This document shows positions 10,619 through 32,249 of a DNA stretch of 64,000 bases, one piece after another. The stretch lies in the NCBI RefSeq assembly GCF_047663525.1, contig NC_092605.1:3844001-3908000 (forward strand). The letters are read 5' to 3'. Position 1 is the first letter of the stretch; every line of letters begins with the position of its first letter. The DNA is from Anas platyrhynchos (Eukaryota > Chordata > Aves > Anseriformes > Anatidae). Under the pieces are notes generated by a model that was not told where the DNA came from, ran no database searches, and saw nothing but the letters and a program-made list of their open reading frames with translations. Both the position numbers and the translations under genes were made by a program.

Positions 10619-11347
10619 TGTGCACACCCCCGTGCACACACACACACACACCTCAGCACACAGGCAGGCACATGCATGCATGCACACACCCCCTGGTGCA
10701 CTCATATGGAAGCACACACTCTTACCCCACTGCGCACAGGCAGGCATGCACAGCCCAGTGCACACACACGTGCACACACCCCACTGCACACACACACTGT
10801 GCACACACGCATGCATGGCCCAGTATGCACGCATGCATGTGCACATACACATGCACCCCCAGTGCACACACCCTCTTAATGCCCCCATGCACGTGCACAC
10901 CCTCATGCACGCACACATTCACACACACACACACCCATGTATGCACACACACAGTCACGCCTACCCACCCATGCATGCACACACACACCCATACCCGTGC
11001 ACACAAACTCACACACACCCCCATGCATGCACACACTCACATACACACCCATGCACACCCAAACACACCCATCCATACACACACCCACATGCACAGCCAC
11101 ATGCATGCACCCACACCCACACCCATGCATGCGCACACACACCCTCACACCCACCCACCCATGCACACACACCCATACCTATGCATACAAACTCACACAC
11201 ACACCCATGCATGCATGCACACACACATATGCACATCCATGCACACACCCATCCACACACCCGTGCACACACCTGTGCATGCACACACACATGCATGCAT
11301 GGCCCCCCATGCATGCACACACACACTGCACACCCATGCACACGCAC
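10619..11347 (+). repeat. (CA)n / CATGCATGCA compound microsatellite
   Basis: About 730 bases of CACACA mixed with CCCA, ATGCATGCA and GTGCACAC blocks, with C and A on the plus strand throughout. The alternating purine-pyrimidine order is favourable for Z-DNA. The repeat ends about 100 bases before the XYLT2 start codon. Long open frames across it in all six frames are low-complexity artefacts (His/Thr or Cys/Val polymers). Confidence 0.92.
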
Positions 11348-11454
11348 CCCCCCATGCCCCCCCCATCCCCCCCCTGCCCATGCGCGCTCCCTCCCCCCTC
11401 TCCCCCCCGCCCCTCCCCGCGCGTGCGCGCGCCGCCTCCCGCCCCGCGGTGACG
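11348..11454 (+). promoter_or_regulatory. XYLT2 proximal promoter / 5' UTR, C-rich and CpG
   Basis: C-runs followed by a CpG-dense stretch (gcgcgtgcgcgcgcc) lead straight into the XYLT2 ATG. No TATA box is seen, as expected of a housekeeping CpG promoter. The exact start of transcription cannot be read. Confidence 0.45.
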
Positions 11455-21767
<10,313 letters not shown>

Positions 21768-23400
21768 CAGGAGCAGCCGGGGGGGGCGGCGGCGTTGGGA
21801 GCGAGGAGCATCCTCCGTCACCGGCGTGGGGCGTCTCCGGACTGCGTCACCCCGTGCCATTCACACCGTAGTTACTCGAGGAAAAGAGTATGGGAAGCGG
21901 CGGGCCAGGGAAATCCTCCTGTGGGGTTTTTAGGCGGAGAGGGAGGTGTGAGGTGCCTTGCCTGCCTCCCCCAGGAACGGGCACTTGCTGGCCAGGCAAG
22001 AGGGTGCCAGGGCGCCCGTCACCGCAGGGTGCGGGTGGTGCTGGCGGCTGGAGGAGCTGCGTGCTCATTTCTTTGGTGCCTCGGGAAGGGGTGAGACGGG
22101 CTGGGAAGGGAGGCTGGCAGGGGGGTGGGCTCCGGACCAACTCAGCACCCTGTCCTCGCTGCCCAGCCCCAGGTGGATCTGTGCAGGACCAGGCCCTGTG
22201 CTGCAGGCTGTGCTCCAGGGACAGGGCACGCAGGGAAAGTTGGAAGCAGAATGGGTCGAAACCTGCCATGTGCATGGAGCTGCTGCTGGCCCAGGGCTTG
22301 CATCTCATCCCCTCGACCCCAGCCCTTTAGTTTGTATTTTTATAAATATATAGAGAGAAATATATACGATGCAAAGTGCAATAGAGACGAGACCCCGCAT
22401 TGGCCGGGCGGTCCTTGTGTCTCCATCTCCCCTGAGACTGTAACATACCTTGTTCTCTTGGGTGTCCTGGTGGTACAGGACAGGGTGCTGGGTTGTTTAC
22501 ATTTTTTTTTAATTATTGTTACCATTATTATTATTATTGTTTTGCTGTTTCCCCATTTCCTGCTGGGGGCTGATGGGGAACCACATCCTGCTGCCCCAGG
22601 GCTGTGGGGCGCTGCCTGCCCTCCAAGGCAGCAGCCTGACTGTGCCAAATGTTTGATGGTGTTTGCTGCGTGGTGGCCCTGGCTGGGCGAGCAGTTTAAG
22701 CCCAGTAAGCTGCTGGGGATGCTGCAGCCTATGTCTCTGCTTCAGCTCAGGCTCTGGGCACCGGGCTGCTCACGTCCCCTGCCAAAACGCGATGCACGTG
22801 GCTGATGTCCTGGTGCGGATGAGACGGCAGCTGTCCTGTGCCATGGCCCAGCCTCCTCCTTTCTCCCTGGTCAGCAGAAGCTCTCAGGATCTGCTGTGCT
22901 TCCCTGGCTATAAAGCAAAGAAGCGAGACAAGGTCCAGCTGGCTCCATCTGCTCTCTGCCATCTGCTTGCTTCCCTGAGGGACCAGAAGCTGCCTCCTCT
23001 GGGGCAAGGGAGCTGCAGAGCCCCCTGCTTCCCATCCACCTCCCAGCTCGGGGCCTGCCTGCGGCGTTCCTCTCCCAAAGACCAGTGCTGCATGGAGGGA
23101 AGGCTGCGGTTGGTTTTCCACCCTGGGAAGATGCTCGGCGGGCTTGTTGGACTGCAACGGAGCTTGTGTACGACTGGGACCAAGACACTGCCCCCGTGGC
23201 TGGGCTGGGGCAGGGGAACCACTGCGGGGCAGGGCACTGGAGCTCGTCCACTCCATCCTCTGCTTGTACATCAGCCGCAGCATCTCCAGAGACTTTTGTG
23301 CCACCTTCCTGCGGGGCTGCACTCAGGCTGCCTGCGGGGTCACCTCGCCACCTCCTTGCCCTTGAGGACTGAGGACAGGGGGGCTGCAGGGGGACGGGAC
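21768..23400. other. XYLT2 3' UTR then intergenic DNA
   Basis: The first 600 bases or more are probably XYLT2 3' UTR. No AATAAA or ATTAAA is present; the nearest variants are AT-rich TATAAATATA and AATATA sequences around 22338-22375. An (ATT)n and T-rich stretch lies at 22500-22545. Open frames between 22125 and 23541 look like chance frames in GC-rich DNA and contain no motif I recognise. Confidence 0.5.
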
Positions 23401-23429
23401 TGGGGGCAGCGAGGGGAGGCGATGCTTGG

Positions 23430-23560
23430 CTTGGGGCCACCAGTGCTGTGTGGGGCTGGCTGTCAGCACTCTGTGGGGCTGTCTGACAGTGCTGTGTGGG
23501 GCTGTCTGACAGTGCTGTGTGGGGCTGTCAGCACTCTGTAGGGCCGCCAGCCCTGTGTGG
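23430..23560 (+). repeat. Short tandem repeat GCTGTGTGGGGCTGTC
   Basis: Several imperfect copies of CTGTGTGGGGCTGTCTGACAG in a row, intergenic, between XYLT2 and the next gene. Confidence 0.7.
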
Positions 23561-23759
23561 GGATGGCTGCGCTGTGCCCCTTGCCCCAAATATAACGATC
23601 TCCTGTACTGTGGTGTGCTGTGCTGGGCTACTGGGGTGCTGGAAGGGGATGAGAGCTGGAGGGGTGATGCTTCAGGCACTCCTGGGGCCGCTCAGCCCCC
23701 TGTTGGTTAGAGCGGTAATTAACTCATTAACTAATTAATCAGCTGGGGCTGCCCCCCCC

Positions 23760-23977
23760 CAACCCTCCCCGGCGGGCCCAGCCCTGCGGGCCTCGTCTCC
23801 ATGGCAACCACCGGCCCCGCCCCCTGGTGCCTCCAGCGGCCAATAGGAGGCGGAGGAGGGCGGGGGGCGGCCAATGGCGGCGGGCGGGGGGCGGGCCCGG
23901 GGCCGGTGCGGGGCTTGGGGCAGGGCCGGGCCCCGCCGCGGGGCGGCCGGGCCGGGCCGGCCGGGCTGAGGGGAGGG
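23760..23977 (+). promoter_or_regulatory. CpG-island promoter with RFX X-box match and two CCAAT boxes
   Basis: Directly upstream of the unknown membrane-protein gene. GTCTCCATGGCAAC at 23795-23808 fits the RFX X-box consensus GYYNYY-N2-RRNRAC at every position. CCAAT boxes follow at about 23839 and 23871, then Sp1-type GGGCGGGG runs. No TATA box. The X-box assignment is by consensus only. Confidence 0.6.
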
Positions 23978-26900
23978 ATGGCGCACCCCGGGGACGGCGG
24001 GGCCGCCATGGACGGCAACGTGCTGGCCATCGTCATCGCCGCCAGTGAGCAGCGGGGAGAAGGGGAGGGGGGTAATGGGGCTAGGAATGGGGGAACCGGA
24101 ATGGGAATGGGGTAATGGGGCTGGGGACGGAGCCTGGGAGAGAGGAATGGGCTGGGAGTAGGGTAATGGGGCTGGGAATGGGGGAACAGGGCTGGGGACA
24201 GGGGAATGGGATAGGGAATGGGGTAATGGTCTGGGAACAGGCTGGGGATGGAGCTTGGGACAGAGGAATGGACTGGGAGCAGGGGAATGGGGCTGGGAGT
24301 AGGGGAATGGGACTGAGAATGGGGCTGGGAACGGTGTTGGGAATGGGGTAATGGGGCTGGAAACAGGGCTGGGGGCCTGACCCGGTGCTGTGCAGCCCCA
24401 GCTGGGGACCTGCAGCTGCTGGAGCCGGGCAGGTGCCTCCCCCCAGAGCTGTGGGTGCAGAACTGGGGCTGAGCCCCCTGAGCCCTGGGCCGTGCCCCTG
24501 ACCCCACAGTGAGAGGTGTGGGGGGACAAGCGGGGCTTTTGGCATCCTGGGGTTGGGTGGCAGGCAAAGCCGGTGTCTGCGGTTTGTTTCCAAGATGATT
24601 TTGTGCCCAGAAACGCAGGGGGGGAAGGGGGGCAGCTGCTGGCAGGCCCTGCCCGGCTCGGCTCACCCTTGTGCCCTCCTTGTCCCACCTCCGGCAGCGG
24701 TGTCCACGTCCGTGTTCATCGTGGCCGTCCTCATCCTGCTGCTGCTCCTGTACCACCGCGACCCCATGTGCTGCCAGTTCCTCTGCTCCTGCCGCTTCTT
24801 CCAGACCCCCGGCCAGTGCGTGAGTACCTGCGGGTCCCACCCCCACCCCAGACCCCGGCTCTCGTTCCACCTGCTGGGGTCCTCGAGGCCTGACCGCTGC
24901 ACCCACCCACACGTGCCCGGCCGTGCAGCCCGCAGCAACGCCTCCAGCTCCCCGAGCTGCTCGCAGGGGGCTGTCCTCCTCCCCCGGCACCCTCGTGTGC
25001 GGGGCTGCGCTCCTCCGGGCTGCTGCTTTCCAGTGCAGGGGCCCAGCAGGGAAGGGGGCTGGAAGGCTCGGTGCAGAGGCAGACAATGCCGCTCTCCAGC
25101 GCTTGCATCCCAGCAACTGGCTTCTTGCGCGCGGCTCCCGGGCGCGGAGCGGCGAGACACAAAGCTCTTTCACTCGCATCTGTAATTTCCTGGGGCTGCC
25201 TTTCAAGCGGGGAAGCTGCCGATGGAAAGAGCGGCGTGTGCTGCCAGCATGGCCTTTGTGGTAGCGGCTGCTGCGGGGAAAGCTTGGCCTCTAAAAGCAG
25301 CAGGGACGGCAGCTCGGGAGGAGGGTCCCCTGGAGAAGAGGGGACGCAGAGGTTGTTGAGTGGAAGGGAAATCTAACGGCCCCAGCAGAAACCACAGTGG
25401 AAGCAGGCTGGCTTTTCGGTGTCCCCTGCCTGCTTTGCTGCGTCTGTTCCTTTCCCTTCTCCTCCCTGCTGTGAGCCGCCCTGTCTGAGAACGAGGAGCA
25501 TCCGCAGGATTCTTCCTCTCCATAGAAAGAATCTCTGCTTGCTCCCTCAGCACGTTTGCAGGGAATTGAGTTTAGGTGGAGCAAGGCTGTTCAGGAACAG
25601 GACGTTTCTTGCTCTTCAGATCTGCTTGCTGCGTTACTCCGAGCCGACTCCCTCGACAGATCAGCGTTACAAATTCTGTAACCCTGAGCGTGTGATGCTT
25701 ATCTGCGCTGGCGGGGCGGTTGGGTGGTTGTGGTCTTTGTTGTTGGCCCCCCAAGCAAGCTCGTTCTGCTGAGTCTGAACAAAACCTGCCTCTGGGGCCA
25801 TGCTGCTGTCCCTCCAGCTGCGCCGCAGGGATTTTGGCTCGCTCTCATCTTTCCCTTCCCGACCCCTCGTTCCAGGACTGCCCCCCTCCATACTTCAGCA
25901 GCAGCCAGCGGCTTGTGGGGCCCCAGCGCGGAGCATCGCGGCTGGAGAGCGCTGCTGAGAATCCTGGCATGCAGGTGAGGAGGCTGCCCTGTCCCTACGG
26001 GGAGCTGGGGGAAAAGGGTAGCAAAGGTCCTGAGGAACTTGGAAGGGGACTGTGGTTACGGGGCTCTGGGGAGCTCTTGGGGTGTATTGAGAAGTGTGAG
26101 GCAGCAGGAGCAGCTCTGGGAAGTGCTGCCTGTATGTGAGGTCCCACAGAGGAGGGCTGGGGATGCCACAGGGCTTCCACGTTGCCCTGAGGTGTTTGGC
26201 CACGATCTCTTGGAGCCTGGGATCCTGCAGAGCACATCTGCGCTGCGTGGCTGTGGTGTAATTACCCCCTGGGAGGGCACGTGGGTTTCTTCTACCAGAG
26301 GGCGAGGAATGGCACCCCCAGCTTTGAACGTGAAGCACCCTGAGGTGGCACCAGGCCCTGAACTTCCAGCGGAGAGCCGCCGCGGTGCTGACATCTCTCT
26401 CTGGGCTTGGCGTTCCCAGGTTGACGAGCCCTTTTGTGTCGGGCCCCCCAGCAGCTACCAGCTGCCTTCCTGGGAGCAGCCCCGCTTGCCGAGCTACGAG
26501 AGCGTGCGGAAGAAAGACCGCCAGCGGGAAATCCACCAGATGATCGCCAAGAGGTTTGGGCTGTGGGCAGAGCCTTCCCAGGAGGTGAGCCCGAGGGTGT
26601 TCTTGGCTGGCAGAGCCCCAGGGGCAGTCCCCGCTCCCCTCTGTCTCTTGTTCCAGCAGCTTGCAGTAGCTGTGGACTCTGTTCTCTGCACTTGCCTTTC
26701 TCCGATAGCCTTTATCTCAGGGAGAGGCACGCGGTGTACCAGGAGGCTCCTTTTGTGTGCATCTGTGCCAGTTAATGATTCATCTCCCTCAGTGCATTTG
26801 CAGAAATGCTTGTGCTGGGAGTAAGGGCAGAACTGCTGATGAAAGAGCAGACCCGTACAAGTCTGAGCTGGGAATGTTATTTTTGGATCCGTAAGGCTTC

Positions 26901-27773
26901 CGCGGCTTCTTGCTCCCTTCTCCCTACGGGGCACCTCTGACAGGCCCCTCGCTGTTATCTTGAAGTGTTTATGGCTTATCCACGAGCCAAAGGCTTTGCC
27001 TGTTACCACATGTAAGATTTGCACTCCCTCAACAGAATAGAGAAGAGCAAGTGCATCTGCCAAGTAGGTCCTGTGGCAGCATCCCAAGAGACTCCCAAAC
27101 AAAAAGACCTCATTCATTAACGCGGGACAGAAATATTTGAAACCCGTAGAGCACAGAAAGATCACTGATTTACCTGGATTTAATGCTGCATCACGGAATT
27201 TGGAATAGTCAGCACTTGGCATGCAGTGTTTGGGATTGTAACTAATGATATTGCCCTGAAATGAGCACTGAAGGCACAGGGGGGTAAGGCCCAGGCAGCC
27301 TGGAGCCGAGGAGCTGAGCCCTGCGTTAACAGGAGTCAATTTTGTTCTGGCTTTGCAACAAGTGGTGACGAGTCCTTGGGACAAGAAACAGGAACCTTGT
27401 ATCAGGAGAGCGGGTGGAACACGCTGTGTCCTCGCCACTGGCTTTCTGTCTCAGTGTGGCAGAGGCGTGCTAAGGTCCCATCTCCCAGGTGCTCAGCCTA
27501 CTCTTTTTGGGAGAGCAGGAGTTTGGTTTCAGGCAGGCAGTGGTTGTGTCTCGGACCTGAGAAGAAGGGGGGTGATTTTCTGGTTGTTTCTGACCAGCTC
27601 TGATGCTCTTCCTCTCTCCCCGACAGATGCCACCTCCTTACGAGCACGCTCTGCGGCACCCTCCAGCTTTCTCAGGACCAGCAATCATCTCAGAGACCTC
27701 AGACAGACGTGGTGCACCAGACCCTTTCCCGGTCCCGCTCAGCTACCAAACCCAGCGCAACACCGCAGTGTGA
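23978..27773 (+). CDS. Unrecognised small single-pass membrane protein with PY motifs
   Basis: Inferred exons: 23978-24044, 24698-24819, 25876-25974, 26420-26584, 27627-27773, in consistent phases (1, 0, 0, 0). The first ATG gives 199 aa. The ATG at 24008 has a perfect GCCGCCATGG context and gives 189 aa, which I prefer. It has a very short N-terminus without a cleavable signal, one hydrophobic helix (LAIVIAATVSTSVFIVAVLI on to the Leu run), then YHRDPMCCQFLCSCRFF, a juxtamembrane cysteine cluster likely to be palmitoylated. The Pro-rich cytosolic tail has CPPPYF, LPSYES and MPPPYEH; PPxY binds WW domains of NEDD4-type ligases. A basic helical segment RKKDRQREIHQMIAKRF lies between them. I do not recognise the family. 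TMEM92 maps near human XYLT2 and shares a Cys-rich/PPPY layout, but I see no real sequence match and the position differs. Confidence 0.7.
24056..24370 (+). repeat. Minisatellite, GGGGAATGGGGCTGGGAATG units
   Basis: Degenerate tandem G-rich units (GGGGTAATGGGGCTGGGAATG and variants) fill the start of intron 1 of the unknown membrane-protein gene. The open frames crossing it are repeat artefacts. Confidence 0.8.
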
Positions 27774-29451
27774 GGCCTCAGCCTCGCCGTGCTCCTCCTT
27801 CCCTTGGTGGCAGCGACAGAAGTGCCTGGGACATGGTTCTCATCTGCAGGGAACAGCCAAACCTCAGACCTTCACCCTTATTCCTGATCGGCTGGGAGAG
27901 ATGCAGGCGATTCAGACCCAGCCAGCGATGTCCGTCCCGCAGCACGAGGACAGCCACAAGGCCAGCGCCGAGCACCGCGCTGTGCCTGCCACGAGCAGGG
28001 CCGGCCGCGTGTGCTTCTCTCTGGCACACGCACCGTTACCAAAGGCGCCAGAGCGGCTGCTTTGTCCTGCACAGCAACAAAGCAAAGGTGAAGGTCTGCT
28101 CAGCCAGAGCTCCTCGAGGCAGCTGGTGTCCCGTACCTCTGTGAGGCTGCGGCAGGCACCGCCAAGTGCAGGGCATCAGCCCTCGGGGTGGTTGTGTTGT
28201 GCTACTTCACGTTTCCCTCGGGTTGTAAAACTGTTTACTTTATCAGGGTTATAAAACTGTTTACTTTATCAGCGCAGCAGATACCAGGCGGGAATCTGAC
28301 CTGTGAGTGGCAGAATGGACGTGTGTCGGGGCACTGCTGCGTGCTCCCACAGCAGCGTTCCTCTGATTTACAGCCACTTTGTGTGGACTTCAGGGAAAGG
28401 TTTGGAGATGCTCGAGATCCAGGGGTTACATCTCTTTCAGTGCTGCGTGCAAACACAGACCATCAAGCTGAAATGGATGTGCAACCTGGGAAAGGACAAA
28501 GCATAGGCAAAATGCTGGTGGTCTCTGTGAAGGACATAAAGCACCGGTGGAGATCCGTGCTGACAGAGTTTACCTACTCATCTTTTGCAGGGCAATCTAC
28601 TGATGTCATTACACTACCAGTTTTGATAATCTGTTTTCTACTGCAGAGCCAATGTTTCAAATTGTTTACAACCTGTAGATAAAATGAGATCAGCTCGGCC
28701 ACGAGGCATTTGGGCTCCTTTCTTTCAAGTAGCATAAGCCATTGCGGAAGGGCTTGGGAGAGACAAAAGGCTCAATCTTCCGGATTATGGCTTTACGAGG
28801 CACCTCCAGCTGCTGAGCTTCTGACACCATCCCTGACTTGTGCATCTTAGCAGGCACTCTAAAATTAGTTACAAATTAGCTTTGGAAGTATGAATTTGCC
28901 TCGCAGAGTTAGAAAAAGGAATGCTCCCAGCTATTTGAGGTAATCAGTGAGGTGGGTTAGACATTAGCAAAAATCTAGCTCCCTGGGGTGCAGTTGGAAA
29001 AGGACCTGTCCTCTCCTGCAGTGCGCTGAGCTATGATACAAATACAGCAGCAGTGCCTAAAACGAGTAAAAATTACTACTGAGGGAATATGAGGGAATTA
29101 TTAATAGGACAAGTATCGTCATAAAGCTAATTCTGGAGTGGAGTACTCAGTGGAACAACAGAAGGGGTTCTCCAGGGGAAGGCAGCTCCACGTACTGAAC
29201 CAACACAGGTAACACCCTACAAACAGGCAAGACCCACAAGAACTCCAATGCATTTATTGAGCACTCTAACAAAACCCAGCAGATCTCTTCAGTGCCTGAA
29301 CTCCAACCCCGTGTGCTTTGGGAGCAAGAGAGCAAAGGCACGAACGGGTGTCCTCAGAGCTGGAACACTCTCACTCTCGTCCTCCTCAGCTGGCAGCCCA
29401 GGGTCTGCCCCAGCTGCACCTTCCTGTCCATCCCCACACGGATCAGGGGCC
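27774..29451. other. 3' UTR / intergenic, with a small tandem duplication
   Basis: Lies between the unknown membrane-protein gene and the convergent MRPL27 gene. No AATAAA follows the stop codon closely. Apart from the 26-bp duplication at 28221-28272 I see nothing I can name. From about 28.2 kb the DNA becomes clearly more AT-rich. Confidence 0.5.
28221..28272 (+). repeat. 26-bp tandem duplication (two copies)
   Basis: GGTTGTAAAACTGTTTACTT and the following TATCAG are repeated immediately with one or two changes (GTTATAAAACTGTTTACTT). Confidence 0.85.
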
Positions 29452-32249
29452 TCAGAGCATGGTGACCAGCTTAAAGCTCCCCACTTCTGCCGTGGGGATA
29501 ACGCTGATGAAGGTTTTATAAAGAATGGCGCCTTTGGGCAGGCGACAGATCACCTCCCTGCTCTCGCTGCTGCGGGGTGGAGGCACGTACACCTCCTTGG
29601 TGTACCGCACGATCCCGTCCTCCAGCGCGTAGAGCGTCTTGTTACGGCCCATCCCCACCTGCAAAAGGACCAGCACAGCGTTGGGAGGGAAAGGCTGGAG
29701 GTTGCTACTGAAGCAGATCTGATCATCTGCCCGCCTTGGTTTGTATCTTGACTTCAGCAGCATCCGCTGCTTCGTTTTTTAAAATGGAAGACAACAAGGC
29801 CGTTTGCTTGCAGCAAGCAGCGTGAGCTCGTTATGAGATGCTGATTCCACCCTAAAGTATAAGAACCCAACTCTCCAACCCTCAGTCCATTCCTAAATCA
29901 TGTGGGCACAGCTCTGATTTCATGCAGGTTGTGACTAAGAAATACCAAATAATGAAACCCAATTTCAGGATTATAAAAAAGAAATAATAATAGAAACGAT
30001 AATTAAAAAAACAGCTTGAGAGAGAGGGAACAGTGAGGTGGGCTGTTCTGGGCTGCTGTTCCGAGTACTAAGGAAGAGGGAAAAGTGACTTACATAAGCC
30101 CCTGGATGCCAGCGTATCAATCGCTGCGTAGCCAAAACGTTGCCTGCGTGCACAAACGCGCCTGCAACAGAACGACGGAGTCAGCCTGTGGAGAAATGGA
30201 GCTCCCCGAGGGCCCTGACGCTAGCGGAAAACTAATGGCTCCAGGACTTAAAAAAAAAAAAAACAGCTTTCTGTGGAAATTTTCTATGGAAAAAATGACT
30301 TCAAATGCTGAAAGCATCCAAACAAAAATGCTGTTGGGGTGAAGCAGAGGGCAACTGATATACAGTGGAAAAAAGCAATTCTAGTCCTTGAAAAGATTGC
30401 TCCTGGGGTGCAAGGCATTTTCTGTTTGCTGAAGGCATTAGTTTTATTACCTGTAATGCTGATATGTTTTCATTAGCAAACTCACTAATTATTAAGCACT
30501 TAGCTGTAAGGATCTGTACTTTGGCTTCAGCTGTGCGTCACAGTTCTCCCTTTTGTAAACACGCTTCTCAACCCAGCATGGGGGGAAAACGCACTTCAGT
30601 TCTTCGGTGTCCCACAGCACGCCCTCCTCCCAGCTTCTCCGGAGAAGCAAAGCATGTTTTCTGGAGCCAATTTTGGCTGCCTGCTCATGGGCCCATTGGG
30701 GAGGAAGGCTGACTCACGCTGCCCTCCTGCTGCCCACCCTGGATCAGGAGGTTTCGCTGAGCCTCCTCTCTCTGCTGGAAGAGCGCCTCAGCCGCCTCCT
30801 ACTCTGCAATTACCGCCCCTGCCAGGGGCTGACCCGTGAAGGATGCCACGAAACACGCGTAAGGGCAGAGTATCTGCCTGGCCTACCTTCCACTTTCTTG
30901 ACTCCGTAGCGCTTCCCAGGGCTGCGGCCACCCAGATTTTTTGAGCTGCCCCCAGATTTCTTAGAAGCACATCGGACAGCAGCCAGGCTTGTTTGCGGAA
31001 CACTCAGAACTAGATTTGGAGCAAGAACAACAAAAATAGCTGAAAAAATGAATACACGTGCCTTTTTCAGATTTAAAGGATATCAGTTTATACAGTTTTT
31101 AAAACTAAAGGCAAACAAAAGCCCAGAGGAAAAAAAAAATAGTTACTTCCAAGATAAATCATAGTTAGACCACCCTGGACTAAATCTTCTGCAAAGAGAT
31201 GACATCTCAAGTTCTGCGGCTACCCAGACAAGAATAAAAGGATCAGGACATAAACAAAATCACTTCTGGTAAAGGCCTTGTAGATTGTGCTACAGAAATC
31301 ACAAGCTGCTACAAATTGGCCTTATATTGCTTCAAGAAAAAACAAACTGTGAGCTCTGTTTCAGTTTCACCCTCAGTTGAATGGCATTTATTTAGTTACT
31401 AAGTAAATATTTTGTAATCTTATAAGTGAAGAGACTCCAATTCAAAACAATGTGTCAACACATCCAGAACTGTTACCCTGAAGGTAACAGGGTCAGCATT
31501 TTGTGCCAATCCTTGAGTTACAACCAGGACAAGTCAAGCAGAAGTCAGTTGTTACAGTCAGAGGTTGTGTCTGGTAACACAGCATCGTTCACACCACAAA
31601 ATTACTCATTTGGGGAAAAAAAGGGCACTGACAGCAAACACTGTGGTTTTCTTATCAGGAAGGCTGACGCTCTGGTTTTGTTCACCCTCAGGTGAAATTC
31701 TTTGTAGAACACGTCTGTGACATAATTAGTTGGGTTTTTTTTGGAAGGATCTCAGCAGTTCCTCCTTTCACGCAGTTAGCTGGCAAACCCAAGTTCTCCA
31801 AACTTTTCAAAAAAAATTTTTTGAACTCTTTTCAACCCCAGAAGCAGCAGGTAAGAGCACACCACAAAACGCGCTCCTTTCCTCCCTCTGAGAAAAACTC
31901 CGAATTCTTTTAGTCTTAAGTTACCACAGACGGTCAGCGAGTTAGAAATCTTGTAGTCTTGTTCTATGAATCACGTTAACTCCAAGCTCCGGGTACTCGT
32001 TACGCCAAGGCCGGGCTCTGGGCCCTGTCAGCAGGCAGGGGAAGGGGAGTGACAGAGGCAAACACACCCCAGTTCTAAGCTACCGCCCGGCTGACTGTAC
32101 CAGAAGACACACAAAACCCAAGCGGCCGGTGCCGGGGTTACATTTTGCGTGACTTTTAGTTATTTTGTGAATAAAAAGGAAGCGCCGCGCTCCGCCCCCC
32201 CCCCGGGCCCTGCCGCCCCTCACTCACACAGCCGCCCCAGCGCCGCCAT
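29452..32249 (-). CDS. MRPL27: Mitochondrial large ribosomal subunit protein bL27m
   Basis: Minus strand, exons in reading order 32249-32228, 31009-30887, 30161-30094, 29658-29452; phases 1, 1, 0; 139 aa (human 148). The protein sits near the peptidyl-transferase centre of the mitoribosome. Exon 1 codes MAALGRL. Exon 2 codes the rest of the import sequence and the bL27 signature ([20 protein letters not shown]), exon 3 the core [18 protein letters not shown], and exon 4 [20 protein letters not shown] and FKLVTML. The basic, acid-poor N-terminus fits a mitochondrial presequence. The gene is head to head with EME1. The acceptor of exon 2 (aaatctag) is the least certain junction, but it gives the right phase. 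Confidence 0.94.

Noticed and set aside
22663-23541. 292-aa frame downstream of XYLT2
   Set aside because: GC-rich chance frame ending in a short tandem repeat; Ser/Pro/Leu-rich with no motif.
23731-25206. 491-aa minus-strand frame opposite the unknown gene
   Set aside because: Ser/Pro-rich product of the G-rich minisatellite and CpG island read backwards. It covers true exons on the plus strand and has no domain.
26494-27438. 314-aa minus-strand frame
   Set aside because: Long for its composition, but it overlaps an exon of the plus-strand gene antisense, shows no domain, signal or conservation cue, and has no clear start context. A protein search would settle it; a strong hit would revive it.
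23978-27773. Calling the unknown gene TMEM92
   Set aside because: Both have a TM helix, cysteines and PPPY, and TMEM92 is near human XYLT2, but TMEM92 has a cleaved signal and long extracellular Cys region, lies on the other side of XYLT2, and shares no clear sequence with this protein as I recall it.
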